Source of the DNA: Clostridiales bacterium
GTDB lineage: Bacteria; Bacillota; Clostridia; Saccharofermentanales; Saccharofermentanaceae
Assembly (NCBI GenBank): GCA_017527865.1
Contig: JAFXPN010000030.1
Coordinates: 1 to 64,000 of the forward strand
DNA: 64,000 bases
Direction: 5' to 3'
Shown: piece after piece, positions 38,235-47,512 of the stretch
Layout: each line of letters starts with the position of its first letter
Position numbering within the stretch: the stretch's first letter is position 1
Program-made: the position numbers and the translations under genes
The notes under the pieces: generated by a model
The model's database searches: none
Seen by the model: only the letters and a program-made list of their open reading frames with translations
Told to the model about the DNA's origin: nothing

Positions 38235-38903
38235 TTACTTGCCCGCCTTATGCTCTTCGGTTACCTCATCGACGATGGCGTCAATGTCGACATCCTTGAG
38301 ATCCGTGGGACCGATGTCCTTATTGTGCTTAGGGTCGGTGTTGGGCTTGATGGCGCCCTCGGCATTCCTTGCACCGTAAGCATCCGCAATGGCAAACGCC
38401 TCAGACTTAAGCTGGTCAAAGTCTTCCTTGGAAGCAAGATCCCTGGTCGATGTCTGATAGCAGGCTTCATCAAATACGTTGTCGAGTACAAGATACTGTG
38501 TTGCATCAGCCTTGCCTGTTGCATTCTCGAGCATCTGCTCTGCCTGATCGGCTTCTCCGTCTCTGGAATCCAGACAGTCAAACGGGATCTCGATGAGGCT
38601 GAAGCGGTAACGCAGAACGAGCTTCTTCTCGTTATAATCGACCGCTACACGGTACTTGGCGATCATGAATGTCTGTATGAACACCAGAAGGCTTATGATA
38701 AGTCCCACTGCGCACGCGCCGGCAGCGATAAACTGCTTGTTCTGCATTACGAGAAATACCACCGCAAGCGCGGCAAAAGCCACCATGAGTATAACCGTAA
38801 TGATCCTTCTGTTCTTGATCTGACCCTCGTTGGCGGGATAACAGTGAACGCCTTCCTTGGGAAGCTTGTCGATCAAACCCTGATTCTCGAATCCTGTTGC
38901 CAT
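38235..38903 (-). CDS. Two-pass membrane protein of unknown function, downstream of valS
   Basis: 222 residues, not recognised. Two adjacent membrane segments (about 34-52 and 58-80) form a hairpin, followed by a soluble domain of mixed strands (YRVAVDYNEKKLVLRYRFSL), loosely like bacterial PH-type domains in TM-hairpin proteins, and an acidic Lys-rich tail. AGGAGG precedes ATG 38903, which lies 20 nt after valS, so it is co-transcribed with it. Confidence 0.65.
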   Translation of the reverse strand: MATGFENQGLIDKLPKEGVHCYPANEGQIKNRRIITVILMVAFAALAVVFLVMQNKQFIAAGACAVGLIISLLVFIQTFMIAKYRVAVDYNEKKLVLRYRFSLIEIPFDCLDSRDGEADQAEQMLENATGKADATQYLVLDNVFDEACYQTSTRDLASKEDFDQLKSEAFAIADAYGARNAEGAIKPNTDPKHNKDIGPTDLKDVDIDAIVDEVTEEHKAGK

Positions 38904-38923
38904 TTTTGTTCCTCCTGAAATTA

Positions 38924-41581
38924 TTAGAGTTCTGAAAGGGTATTTATCCTGTCGATGATATTCTTCGCGAGATCCTTGTACTTCGCAAGCTTCTGTCTCT
39001 CCGCTTCAACAACGGCAGCGGGAGCCCTGCCCGTAAAATTCTCGTTAGACAGCTTGCCTTCAAGGCGCTTGAGCTCGCCTTCGAACTTTTCCTTCTCCTT
39101 TTTAAGGCGCTCGAGCTCCTTGCTGATATCGATAAGGTCTTCGAGAGGGATATAAATCTCTCCGCCCTCGAAGAGAGCTGCCACTGCAGTTGACGGGATG
39201 CCTTCCTTATCCTTCCTGATCTCCATGGTGCCGACGCTTGCAAGTCTCTCGAGGAAAGCCAGGCCGTTGTTAAACATGGAAGCAACATCATCAGAAGCCG
39301 TAACGACTATGATGTGTGCTTTCCGGGAAGGAGCCACGTTCATCTCTGCCCTTATATTGCGCATCGCCCTGATCGCATTCATGAGAGTGGACATCATCTT
39401 CTCTTCTGCGGGGTAGGACGGGATCTTTGAAGCATCCGGCCAGTCAGAGATCATTATGGACTCGGCGCTGTCATCGATCACGAGGTTGAGATACACCTCC
39501 TCGGTGATGAACGGCATAAACGGATGCAGGAGCTGCATGCATGTGCCGAGTACGTTATTGAGAAGATAGAGAGCCTCAACCCTGGTGGGGCACTCCTCAT
39601 CGAAAAGACGGCTCTTGGCGATCTCGATGTACCAGTCACAGTAGGACTCCCAGATGAAATCGACGATCTTCTGCAAAGCGACGCCGTAATCGTAATTCTC
39701 AAAGTTGACCGTGACCTCACTGATAAGCCTGTTAAGACCTGTCAGGATCCACTTGTCTTCAAGCGTGTATTTCGCAGGGTCGACCGATCCGTAAGAAAGA
39801 CCGTCGGGACAGTTCATGATGACAAATCTCATGGCGTTCCAGATCTTATTGGAGAAATTCCTTCCCATCTCGATCTTGTCTTCCTGGAACCTCTGGTCAT
39901 TACCGGGCGCATTGCCTGTAACGAGAGCAAATCTCAGCGCATCGGCTCCGTACTTATCGATTATCTCAAGCGGATCGATGCCGTTACCCAGAGACTTACT
40001 CATCTTACGGCCCTGGGAATCCCTTACGAGGCCGTGGATAAGGACATCCCTGAAAGGAACATCGTCCATATGAGCCATACCGGCAACCATCATCCTGGAT
40101 ACCCAGAATGTGATGATATCGTAACCCGTGACAAGAGTATCCGTCGGATAGAACTTCTTAAGATCCTCAGTGGCCTCAGGCCAGCCCATCGTTGAGAACG
40201 GCCAGAGAGCGGATGAGAACCATGTATCGAGCGTATCGGGATCCTGACGCATCTTCTTTCCGCACTTGGGGCAGACGGCTTCCGCATCCTTGGTAACCGT
40301 TATCTCGCCGCAGTCGTCGCAATAGAACGCGGGGATCCTGTGGCCCCACCAAAGTTGTCTGGATATGCACCAGTCTCTGATGTCATTCATCCAGTTGAAG
40401 TAATTCTTCTCAAATCTCTGAGGGACGAATCTCGTCTTCCCCGTCTTGACGGCCTCGATGGCGGGCTTTGCAAGCTCCTCCATCTTAACGAACCACTGAA
40501 GTGACACACGAGGTTCAATCGTAGTTCCGCAGCGGTAGCATGTACCGACGTTATGGTTGTGGGGCTCTGTCCTCAGCAGATATCCGCCCTCCTCGAGATC
40601 TTTGACGATCGCTTTACGCGCCTCATAGCGGTCCATGCCGGCGTACTTGGGATAGTCATCCGTAACCTTTGCATCTTCCGTAAGGACAGTGATCACTTCA
40701 AGATCATGGCGGCGGCCTACTTCAAAGTCGTTGGGATCGTGTGCAGGCGTTATCTTAACGGCGCCCGTACCGAATTCAATATCAACGTAATCATCGGCGA
40801 TAACGGGGATCTTCCTTCCGACGAGAGGCAGGACGAGCATCTTGCCGATAAGATCCTTATAGCGGTCATCTTTGGGGTTAACTGCAACAGCGGTATCACC
40901 GAGCAAAGTCTCGGGACGCGTGGTTGCAAGTTCGATATACCCTGTTCCGTCCTCGAAAGGATACTTCAGATGCCAGAAATGGCCTTCCTGATCCTCATAT
41001 TCGACCTCGGCATTGGATATCGACGTAAGGCAGTGAGGACACCAGTTGATGATCCTCTCTCCCCTGTAGATATAGCCCTGGTTGTAATACTTTACAAATA
41101 CTTCCTTAACGGCATCAGAGCAGCCCTCGTCCATCGTAAAGCGCTCTCTTGACCAGTCACAGGAAGAACCCATCTTCTTGAGCTGCTCAACGATCCTTCC
41201 GCCGTACTGTTTCTTCCAGTCCCAAGCACGCTCGAGGAACTTCTCCCTTCCGAGATCCTCTTTATAAATGCCCTCGCTTCTCATCTGCTCGACGATCTTG
41301 GCTTCTGTCGCGATAGAAGCATGGTCGGTGCCGGGAAGCCAGAGAGCCGAATATCCTCTCATCCTCTTATAGCGCGTAAGTATGTCCTGAAGCGTATTAT
41401 CAAGAGCATGTCCCATATGAAGCTGCCCTGTAATGTTCGGCGGCGGCATGACAATGCTGAATGCCTTCTTATCGGGATCATCATCGGGCTTAAAGTAGCC
41501 GCTGTCCATCCATTTGCCGTAAAGTCTGGGCTCTGCCTCGCCGGGCTCGAAAACCTTATTGATTCTGTCGATACGTGCCAT
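38924..41581 (-). CDS. valS: Valyl-tRNA synthetase
   Basis: 885 residues, class I. HIGH variant PNITGQLHMGHALDN (near 50), KMSKS in [11 protein letters not shown] (near 525), the CP1 editing domain between them (TTRPETLLGDTAVAV), an anticodon-binding domain, and the ValS-specific C-terminal coiled coil (KELERLKKEKEKFEGELKRL). No T-box leader is present upstream; the gap to pilT holds a terminator and a plain AT-rich promoter region. Confidence 0.97.
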   Translation of the reverse strand: MARIDRINKVFEPGEAEPRLYGKWMDSGYFKPDDDPDKKAFSIVMPPPNITGQLHMGHALDNTLQDILTRYKRMRGYSALWLPGTDHASIATEAKIVEQMRSEGIYKEDLGREKFLERAWDWKKQYGGRIVEQLKKMGSSCDWSRERFTMDEGCSDAVKEVFVKYYNQGYIYRGERIINWCPHCLTSISNAEVEYEDQEGHFWHLKYPFEDGTGYIELATTRPETLLGDTAVAVNPKDDRYKDLIGKMLVLPLVGRKIPVIADDYVDIEFGTGAVKITPAHDPNDFEVGRRHDLEVITVLTEDAKVTDDYPKYAGMDRYEARKAIVKDLEEGGYLLRTEPHNHNVGTCYRCGTTIEPRVSLQWFVKMEELAKPAIEAVKTGKTRFVPQRFEKNYFNWMNDIRDWCISRQLWWGHRIPAFYCDDCGEITVTKDAEAVCPKCGKKMRQDPDTLDTWFSSALWPFSTMGWPEATEDLKKFYPTDTLVTGYDIITFWVSRMMVAGMAHMDDVPFRDVLIHGLVRDSQGRKMSKSLGNGIDPLEIIDKYGADALRFALVTGNAPGNDQRFQEDKIEMGRNFSNKIWNAMRFVIMNCPDGLSYGSVDPAKYTLEDKWILTGLNRLISEVTVNFENYDYGVALQKIVDFIWESYCDWYIEIAKSRLFDEECPTRVEALYLLNNVLGTCMQLLHPFMPFITEEVYLNLVIDDSAESIMISDWPDASKIPSYPAEEKMMSTLMNAIRAMRNIRAEMNVAPSRKAHIIVVTASDDVASMFNNGLAFLERLASVGTMEIRKDKEGIPSTAVAALFEGGEIYIPLEDLIDISKELERLKKEKEKFEGELKRLEGKLSNENFTGRAPAAVVEAERQKLAKYKDLAKNIIDRINTLSEL

Positions 41582-41649
41582 AAAGAAATATTCCTTCTTT
41601 CACATTCCCAATTAACGGTTTATTCTACCATAAACTTATAAATATATAA

Positions 41650-41683
41650 ATATAAACAGACACAGCCGTTAAGACTGTGTCTG
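41650..41683 (-). terminator. Intrinsic terminator after pilT
   Basis: Minus-strand CAGACACAG, a 9-nt loop and CTGTGTCTG form a perfect 9-bp stem followed by TTTATATTTATAT. It separates pilT from valS. Confidence 0.82.
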
Positions 41684-41718
41684 CTTTTCTTTGGATTAAG
41701 ATTCGGATCAGGATCTTA

Positions 41719-42798
41719 TCAGATAAGATCGTCAAATGCAGTACCGGCAGTACCCGCATTCATTCCGAATTCAGCTGTGTCGTAAGAAGCAGCCATTGCG
41801 ACTCTTCTGGAGATCTTGCCTTCTCTTACGAGTCTTATGAGATCCTCATTGAGAGTATGCATTCCGTCTTTTCTTCCGGACATGATAGAACCGTTGATCT
41901 GAGGGATCTTGTTCTCTCTGATGAGGTTCTGGATAGCAGGAGTACCGACCATGACCTCTGTAGCGAGCGTTCTTCCGGTTCCGTCTGACAAAGGAAGAAG
42001 CTGCTGTGAGATAACGCCGCTTATGCAGTTGGCGAACTGGGATCTTACCTGCTCCTGCGCATCCTGAGGGCAGGAACCGATGATTCTCTCGACCGTCTGG
42101 GCAGCTGAGTTCGTGTGAAGAGTGGAAAGAACGAGGTGTCCCGTCTCAGCAGCCGTAATGGCAGCCTGGATGGTTGCATAGTCTCTGATCTCACCAACGA
42201 GGATAATATCGGGATCCTCTCTCAATGCAGAACGAAGAGCGGAAGCGAAGTTCGCAACATCGTGACCGATCTCTCTCTGATGGATCATAGCCTGATCGTG
42301 CTTATAAACGTACTCGATAGGATCCTCGATCGTGATAACGTGCTTATGGGCAGTCTTATTGATGTAATCGACGATGGAGGCAAGTGTAGTTGACTTACCT
42401 GAACCCGTAGGACCCGTAACAAGAAGGAGACCATGAGTAGCTTCGGCGATATCCTTTATAACATAGGGAAGTCCCAATTCCGCGAACGAAGGGATATTCT
42501 GCATGAGAAGACGGATGCTCGCGGCAATGTTATTACGCTGGTGATAGACATTGCCTCTGACACGCATTCCGTTGTCGAGCATGATACCGATATCGATATC
42601 ATTTCCTCTCTTAAGGAACTCGATCTCCTTATCAGTCATGATGGAGAAGATCATCTCCTCTGCTTCTGCAACCGTAGGAACGATATCGAGTATCTCGAGT
42701 TCGCCGTTACATCTTACGGCGAGATTTGTTCCTGCCGTGATATGCATATCGGAACAATTTCTGCTGACCGCATAATCTACAAATTCATTAAAAGTCAT
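41719..42798 (-). CDS. pilT: PilT-type retraction ATPase
   Basis: 359 residues. PAS-like N-domain (SDMHITAGTNLAVRCNG), Walker A TGPTGSGKSTTLAS, Asp box ITIEDPIEY, Walker B IILVGEIRD, His box LSTLHTNSAAQTVERI, and the PilT-type AIRNLIRE-like segment AIQNLIRENKIPQ. It would depolymerise type IV pili. It stands alone here, with its own GGGAGG site and terminator; no pilus genes of the classical type are adjacent, and the Tad genes lie 17 kb away with their own ATPase. A pilB or pilC partner must be elsewhere, if present. Confidence 0.92.
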   Translation of the reverse strand: MTFNEFVDYAVSRNCSDMHITAGTNLAVRCNGELEILDIVPTVAEAEEMIFSIMTDKEIEFLKRGNDIDIGIMLDNGMRVRGNVYHQRNNIAASIRLLMQNIPSFAELGLPYVIKDIAEATHGLLLVTGPTGSGKSTTLASIVDYINKTAHKHVITIEDPIEYVYKHDQAMIHQREIGHDVANFASALRSALREDPDIILVGEIRDYATIQAAITAAETGHLVLSTLHTNSAAQTVERIIGSCPQDAQEQVRSQFANCISGVISQQLLPLSDGTGRTLATEVMVGTPAIQNLIRENKIPQINGSIMSGRKDGMHTLNEDLIRLVREGKISRRVAMAASYDTAEFGMNAGTAGTAFDDLI

Positions 42799-42871
42799 AA
42801 GGTACCTCCCGGTTTGTTAACTGTCCATTATTTTATAACAGAATAAAAATAATTGATATAGGAAATTCTTA

Positions 42872-43834
42872 TCACTTCTTGTCGGTTATCATCGATAACG
42901 CGCCATACAGGATCGAGTCATCTCCGAGTGCCGCAGTCTTGAATTCCACAGTCTCTCTGATAGAGGGCATACAGTATCTGTCAACTTCGGAAAGGATCTT
43001 CTCAAGGAAGTAATCTCCGCACGCTTCAATGACTCCGCCGCCGTACACGACCATCTCAGGGCTGAAAGTATTGACCAGGTTTCCCGATGCCACTGCTAGA
43101 TAATGGCATGCACGGTCGACAGCCTCAACGGTTACGGGATCGCCCGCCGCAAGATTCTTCTTGAGGAGCTTGCTCTTGAATACGCCTCCCTCAACAGCCT
43201 CGGCCATGGGAGTGACTCTTCCTCTTGCCGCCTGACCCCTGATGTAGTCGCTCATCCCCTGCTTGCTCGAGAACGCCTCAAGACATCCTCTCTGACCGCA
43301 GTTACATCTGGGACCTTCAGGATCCAGGATCATATGACCGTACTCCGCGCCTTTGAACTTGTGACCCGTATAGAGTTTGCCGTCAAGGATAAGGCCGCCG
43401 CCCATTCCCGTTCCGACAAACAGGCCGACCACGTTCTTCTTTCCCTTGGCAACACCGTACTTATACTCTCCGAGAACACCGACATTTACGTCATTTCCGA
43501 TAAAGAAAGGTGCGCCGAACTTCTTTTCGATGGGCTTCCTGATATCGTAATTCTTCCACGGAAGATTAGGAGATGTAAGGACTATGCCGTCCTGCTGATT
43601 GATAACACCCGGCGCGCCGGCAGCGATCGCCTTGATCTGCGAAGGCTTGATGCCGAATCCTTCGATCAGCTCATCAACAACGGAGATGATCGTCTCCTCA
43701 ACATTCTGCGTCGCGTCTCCGTCCGCCTTGGTCTTTTTCTTGATGCGGTGAACGATATTCTTCTTGGAATCAAAGATCGCACCTAAGATCTTGGTTCCTC
43801 CGATATCAAGACAGATGTTGTACATTGCAGGCAT
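42872..43834 (-). CDS. ROK-family glucokinase
   Basis: 320 residues. ATP-binding DIGGTKILGAIFD at residue 9, catalytic NDVNVGVLGEYKYG, and the ROK zinc motif CNCGQRGCLEAFSS after GHMIL. It phosphorylates glucose, or another hexose, to the 6-phosphate. AAGGAGG precedes the ATG, 22 nt after clpX. Whether it is a glucokinase or another ROK sugar kinase is judged only from general similarity; there is no DNA-binding domain, so it is not a repressor. Confidence 0.87.
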   Translation of the reverse strand: MPAMYNICLDIGGTKILGAIFDSKKNIVHRIKKKTKADGDATQNVEETIISVVDELIEGFGIKPSQIKAIAAGAPGVINQQDGIVLTSPNLPWKNYDIRKPIEKKFGAPFFIGNDVNVGVLGEYKYGVAKGKKNVVGLFVGTGMGGGLILDGKLYTGHKFKGAEYGHMILDPEGPRCNCGQRGCLEAFSSKQGMSDYIRGQAARGRVTPMAEAVEGGVFKSKLLKKNLAAGDPVTVEAVDRACHYLAVASGNLVNTFSPEMVVYGGGVIEACGDYFLEKILSEVDRYCMPSIRETVEFKTAALGDDSILYGALSMITDKK

Positions 43835-43856
43835 AATCGTACCTCCTTGGATCTTT

Positions 43857-45179
43857 TTACGCAGTGTAGGTCTTCTCGGAATCTGTGCTTCCGCCGTTTC
43901 CTCCTGCTGCCGCTTTCTTCTTATATATTACCGTCGGCTCTTTGCCGTCAGTGATACACGCACCGTCGATAATGCATTTCGATGCATCTTTCTGAGAGGG
44001 TATATCGTACATTACGGACTGCATCGTTTCTTCGATTATCGAACGCAGGCCTCTGGCGCCGGTCTTCTGCTCGATAGCCTTGTCCGCAATGGCGCGGACT
44101 GCATCGTCCGTGAATTCCAGATCGACATCGTCCAGTTTGAGCATCTTCTTGTACTGCTTGATGATGGCATTCTTGGGACGCGTAAGAACATTGACAAGAT
44201 CGTCTGAAGTGAGTTTATTCAAAGCAACGGTAACAGGAACACGTCCGATAAACTCGGGAATAAGACCGAACTTCATAAGATCCATGGGCTGCACCTGACT
44301 GTAGAAAAGTCCGCTGTGCATATCCTTCTTAGGCTTGATATCGGCATCGAATCCGTACTGCTTATCCGATACCCTGCTCGCGATGATCTCATCGAGTCCG
44401 TCGAAAGCGCCGCCGCAGATAAACAGTATATTGGTTGTATCGATGTTGTAGCATTCCTCGTTAGGATGCTTTCTGCCGCCCTTCGGAGGGACGTTTGCCA
44501 CAGTGCCTTCGAGTATCTTAAGAAGAGCCTGCTGAACGCCCTCACCGGAGACATCCCTCGTAATGGAGACATTCTCTGACTTCTTGGTTATCTTATCGAT
44601 CTCATCTATGTAGATGATACCCGTCTGCGCTCTCTCGATATCGTAATCCGCTGCGATGATCAGCTTAAGGAGGATATTCTCGACGTCCTCACCGACATAA
44701 CCCGCCTCCGTAAGCGATGTTGCATCCGCTACGCAGAAAGGCACATCCAGTATCCTCGCAAGTGTCTGCGCAAGCAGGGTCTTTCCGGATCCCGTAGGTC
44801 CGAGCATAAGGATATTGCTCTTCTGTATCTCGGTGTCATCTTCGGAAAGATCAGCGAAGACTCTCTTATAGTGATTGTATACGGCAACGGACAGCGCGAT
44901 CTTCGCCTCATCCTGCCCTACGACATATCTGTCGAGCTTATCCTTGATATCATGGGGAGTGGTAAGTGTATTAGGCCGTGAAGACTTTAACCTCTTCTTC
45001 TTTCTCACCTTCTCCTCTTCGGAGATGATACCGTAAGCGGTCCTGATACAATCGATACATATATAGCAGTTAACTCCGGAAAACAATCTCGGTACATCAT
45101 ATTCAGATTTACCGCAGAAGGAACAGCTCAGGACATCATTCGAGCCGCCTCTTCCTCCGTCATATCTCATATTTGCCAT
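43857..45179 (-). CDS. clpX: ATP-dependent Clp protease ATP-binding subunit ClpX
   Basis: 440 residues. N-terminal zinc-binding domain ([23 protein letters not shown]), Walker [18 protein letters not shown], Walker [11 protein letters not shown], pore loop GYVGEDVEN, and sensor II in [15 protein letters not shown]. The IGF-type loop that docks ClpP corresponds to [13 protein letters not shown] (QYGF), so it should partner a ClpP. No clpP lies between tig and clpX, where many relatives carry it. AAGGAG precedes ATG 45179. Confidence 0.97.
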   Translation of the reverse strand: MANMRYDGGRGGSNDVLSCSFCGKSEYDVPRLFSGVNCYICIDCIRTAYGIISEEEKVRKKKRLKSSRPNTLTTPHDIKDKLDRYVVGQDEAKIALSVAVYNHYKRVFADLSEDDTEIQKSNILMLGPTGSGKTLLAQTLARILDVPFCVADATSLTEAGYVGEDVENILLKLIIAADYDIERAQTGIIYIDEIDKITKKSENVSITRDVSGEGVQQALLKILEGTVANVPPKGGRKHPNEECYNIDTTNILFICGGAFDGLDEIIASRVSDKQYGFDADIKPKKDMHSGLFYSQVQPMDLMKFGLIPEFIGRVPVTVALNKLTSDDLVNVLTRPKNAIIKQYKKMLKLDDVDLEFTDDAVRAIADKAIEQKTGARGLRSIIEETMQSVMYDIPSQKDASKCIIDGACITDGKEPTVIYKKKAAAGGNGGSTDSEKTYTA

Positions 45180-45244
45180 TCATTACTCCTTAACAGCTCT
45201 TTATAGCTATTAAGTCTATCATATTATTGATGAAATATGAAAAC

Positions 45245-45271
45245 CCGGGGGCACTTCGCTCTTCCCCGTGC
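45245..45271 (-). terminator. Possible second terminator in the tig-clpX gap
   Basis: Minus-strand CGGGG and CCCCG pair around a GC-rich interior and are followed by GGTTTTCAT. It is weaker than the hairpin at 45284-45320 just upstream of it in the direction of transcription. Confidence 0.4.
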
Positions 45272-45283
45272 TCGAAAAGGCAC

Positions 45284-45320
45284 AAAGAAAGGGTTGCCTC
45301 CTTGATGTGAGACAACCCTT
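45284..45320 (-). terminator. Intrinsic terminator of tig
   Basis: Minus-strand AAGGGTTG, a 16-nt loop and CAACCCTT form an 8-bp stem followed by TCTTTG, 45 nt after the tig stop. It partly insulates clpX from tig. Confidence 0.75.
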
Positions 45321-45364
45321 CATATTCTACTATAAAAACCGGAAAAGATCAGAGGATGGACTGA

Positions 45365-46696
45365 TTACTCCTCGCTCTTCTCCTCTTCGGCCTTATCGGA
45401 AGGCTCTTCTTCCTTGGGCTCTGTCTTGACAGCCTTGTCGGCAAGCCACTCGACAGTCTTTCTGTTGATGATATTCTCCTTGATGTACGGATTATCATCA
45501 CCGAATGCCTGCTTCAAGTTATCGACTTCGGTGTTATAAGCCTTTGCCATATCCTCGAGTTCCTTCTCGTACTCTTCAGCTGTTGCTTCCATCTTGATTT
45601 CCTTGGCAACAGCCTCGATGACAAGGTTGCTCTTGACGCGGATAAGTGCCATGGGCTTCATGCCGGCCTTAAAGTCTTCCATGCTCTGGCCTGTGTACTG
45701 AAGGTACATATCAAGACCGATACCCTGCTGGCTCATCCTGGATGCCTGCTCGTCAGCCATGCTCTCGACCTCGTTGTCGATCATGACATCGGGGATCTCA
45801 ATCTCGGCATTATCTGCGACTACGCCGACTACAGTATTGATGAAAGCATTCTTTGCGTCCTTCTTGGCTGCTTCTTCCTGATTCTTTCTTATATCAGCCT
45901 TAAGCTCATCGAGAGTATCGAACTCGGAAACATCCTTGACGAACTCGTCATCAAGTTCGGGGATCTTCTCCTCCTTGATGTTGTGGATCTTTACGTTGAA
46001 CGTTGCAGCTGCGCCCTTAAGGTCTTCAGCATGATAATCCTCGGGGAATGTGACCTCGATGGTGAACTCCTCGCCGATGGAATGACCTTCAACCTGCTCC
46101 TCAAAACCGGGGATAAACGACTTGGAACCGAGCTTCAGGCTGTAGTTCTCTCCTTTACCGCCCTCGAAAGCAACACCGTCCTTGAATCCTTCATAATCGA
46201 TAACTACGGTATCACCGTTCTTGGCAGGTCTGTCCTCGACGTTCTCAAGAGTGGAATTCCTTCTTCTCATTGCCTCGATATCGGCATTAACTGTCTCGTC
46301 GGTAATCTCGCGCTCATAATAAGGAGCTTCAACACCCTCGTACTTGCCGAGCTTAACTTCAGGCTTAACTGTAACGGTAAGCGTGTACTTCATTCCGTTC
46401 TCATCGATAGACTCGACATCAAGTTCGGGACGGGAAACGACCTGAAGATCATTCTCCCTGACAGCCTCACTGTAAGCGGGATTTACGATCGCATCGATGG
46501 CATCCTCATAAAGAACGCCTTCACCGTAATACTTTACTACAAGCTGATAAGGAACCTTTCCCTTACGGAAGCCCGGTACCTGGAATCTCTTCTTATTCTT
46601 CTTATAAGATTCCATAAGAGCCTTATCGAATTCTTCTCTTCCGCATTCGAGTTTAATTGCAACTCTGGAATTCTCAAGCTTCTCGATCTGTGCCAT
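45365..46696 (-). CDS. tig: Trigger factor
   Basis: 443 residues. Ribosome-binding N-domain ending with the signature GFRKGKVPYQLV, a central FKBP-type PPIase domain (AKNGDTVVIDYEGFKDGVAFEGG), and a long helical C-domain with an acidic Glu/Lys-rich tail. It catches nascent chains at the tunnel exit. AAGGAG precedes the ATG. Confidence 0.96.
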   Translation of the reverse strand: MAQIEKLENSRVAIKLECGREEFDKALMESYKKNKKRFQVPGFRKGKVPYQLVVKYYGEGVLYEDAIDAIVNPAYSEAVRENDLQVVSRPELDVESIDENGMKYTLTVTVKPEVKLGKYEGVEAPYYEREITDETVNADIEAMRRRNSTLENVEDRPAKNGDTVVIDYEGFKDGVAFEGGKGENYSLKLGSKSFIPGFEEQVEGHSIGEEFTIEVTFPEDYHAEDLKGAAATFNVKIHNIKEEKIPELDDEFVKDVSEFDTLDELKADIRKNQEEAAKKDAKNAFINTVVGVVADNAEIEIPDVMIDNEVESMADEQASRMSQQGIGLDMYLQYTGQSMEDFKAGMKPMALIRVKSNLVIEAVAKEIKMEATAEEYEKELEDMAKAYNTEVDNLKQAFGDDNPYIKENIINRKTVEWLADKAVKTEPKEEEPSDKAEEEKSEE

Positions 46697-46781
46697 ATAT
46701 GTTCTCCTTAAAATATATATTAATCAATGTAAGCAATCGACAAAGGATTGTATCACAGCAATCGTGAATAATGCAACAATA

Positions 46782-47306
46782 TCAGAGCACCGTGACCTGA
46801 ACCCCTTTAAGGATGTCAAATGTCTCCGAATTAAGAGTCTTGTCAAAAGAATCCGTAAGAGCACTGTCGACGATGATCTGCGCTTCAGGAGCTGCAGCCT
46901 TCGCGATAATGGCATTCGAGATGACACAGATGTTGGATACAAGTCCGCACACCTCGATCACATCATACTTATCTTCATTGCTGTTGATATAATTGGCAAG
47001 TTTCAAAGAACCGAATGTGGGTTTCTCGAAGCAAAGACAATCCGCCAGAAGATCTTTCAGACCGGGCACGAGTTCGTGTCCCGAAGATCCCTTGATGCAG
47101 TGAGGCACCGGAAGATTCCTTCCCTCCTGAGTATCCTGGTAATTATCGAAATGAGTATCAAGGGTATATACGACCTCGTCGTTGTTCTCCTTATACGACC
47201 TGATCTTCGATGCGATGCCTTCAATGATGCCGTCAGCTCCCTCAAAACCGAGAGCTCCGTCGACAAAGTCATTCTGCATGTCAACCACTATCAAAAGTCT
47301 GCCCAT
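46782..47306 (-). CDS. Isochorismatase-family hydrolase, nicotinamidase-like
   Basis: 174 residues from ATG 47306, with GGGAGG six bases upstream; codons further up run into tRNA-Arg. The catalytic triad is D9 (VVDMQNDF), K72 (CIKGSSG) and C127 (GLVSNICV). Metal ligands D50 and H52 (TLDTHFD) and H69 favour nicotinamidase (PncA), which deamidates nicotinamide to nicotinate for NAD salvage. Neighbours give no support for or against this. It lies downstream of the tRNA-Arg terminator, which it would need to escape or bypass with its own promoter. Confidence 0.83.
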   Translation of the reverse strand: MGRLLIVVDMQNDFVDGALGFEGADGIIEGIASKIRSYKENNDEVVYTLDTHFDNYQDTQEGRNLPVPHCIKGSSGHELVPGLKDLLADCLCFEKPTFGSLKLANYINSNEDKYDVIEVCGLVSNICVISNAIIAKAAAPEAQIIVDSALTDSFDKTLNSETFDILKGVQVTVL

Positions 47307-47334
47307 AATATGCCTCCCTGATATCAACTGATAG

Positions 47335-47362
47335 TAAAAATCGACCGTCGAGCGACGGTCGA
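47335..47362 (-). terminator. Intrinsic terminator of tRNA-Arg
   Basis: Minus-strand TCGACCGTCG and CGACGGTCGA form a 10-bp stem with a 2-nt apparent loop, followed by TTTTTAC. It lies 6 nt after the tRNA CCA end and 29 nt before the nicotinamidase-like start. Confidence 0.88.
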
Positions 47363-47367
47363 TGTTG

Positions 47368-47444
47368 TGGCGCGCCCGGCAGAAGTCGAATCCGCAGCCT
47401 TCTGATCCGTAGTCAGACACTCTATCCAGTTGAGCTACGAGCGC
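47368..47444 (-). tRNA. tRNA-Arg (anticodon ACG)
   Basis: 77 nt with acceptor GCGCTCG paired to CGGGCGC, discriminator G and encoded CCA. The anticodon arm TCTGA-CTACGGA-TCAGA gives ACG, whose A34 becomes inosine to read CGN codons. The T loop is GATTCGACTT, a normal variant. Confidence 0.95.
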
Positions 47445-47457
47445 GTAAAGCCTAATA

Positions 47458-47486
47458 ATAGTAGTACAGGACATGTTGATTGTCAA
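47458..47486 (-). promoter_or_regulatory. SigA-type promoter of tRNA-Arg
   Basis: Minus-strand consensus TTGACA, a 17-nt spacer and TACTAT. The -35 overlaps the -35 of the divergent tyrosine phosphatase promoter by one base. Confidence 0.85.
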
Positions 47487-47505
47487 CAATATGATGTTGT
47501 AAAAT
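47476..47505 (+). promoter_or_regulatory. Promoter of the tyrosine phosphatase gene, predicted leaderless
   Basis: TTGATT, an 18-nt spacer and TAAAAT. The -10 ends at 47505, so transcription should begin at 47512-47513, where the ATG lies. No ribosome binding site is seen upstream of the ATG. Confidence 0.6.
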
Positions 47506-47512
47506 ACGCGCT

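Noticed and set aside
41582..41718. T-box leader before valS
   Set aside because: The 137-nt gap contains the pilT terminator and AT-rich DNA, with no T-box core.
47307..47489. N-terminal extension of the nicotinamidase-like protein
   Set aside because: The extra codons run through tRNA-Arg and its terminator; ATG 47306 has GGGAGG and starts the family-typical core.
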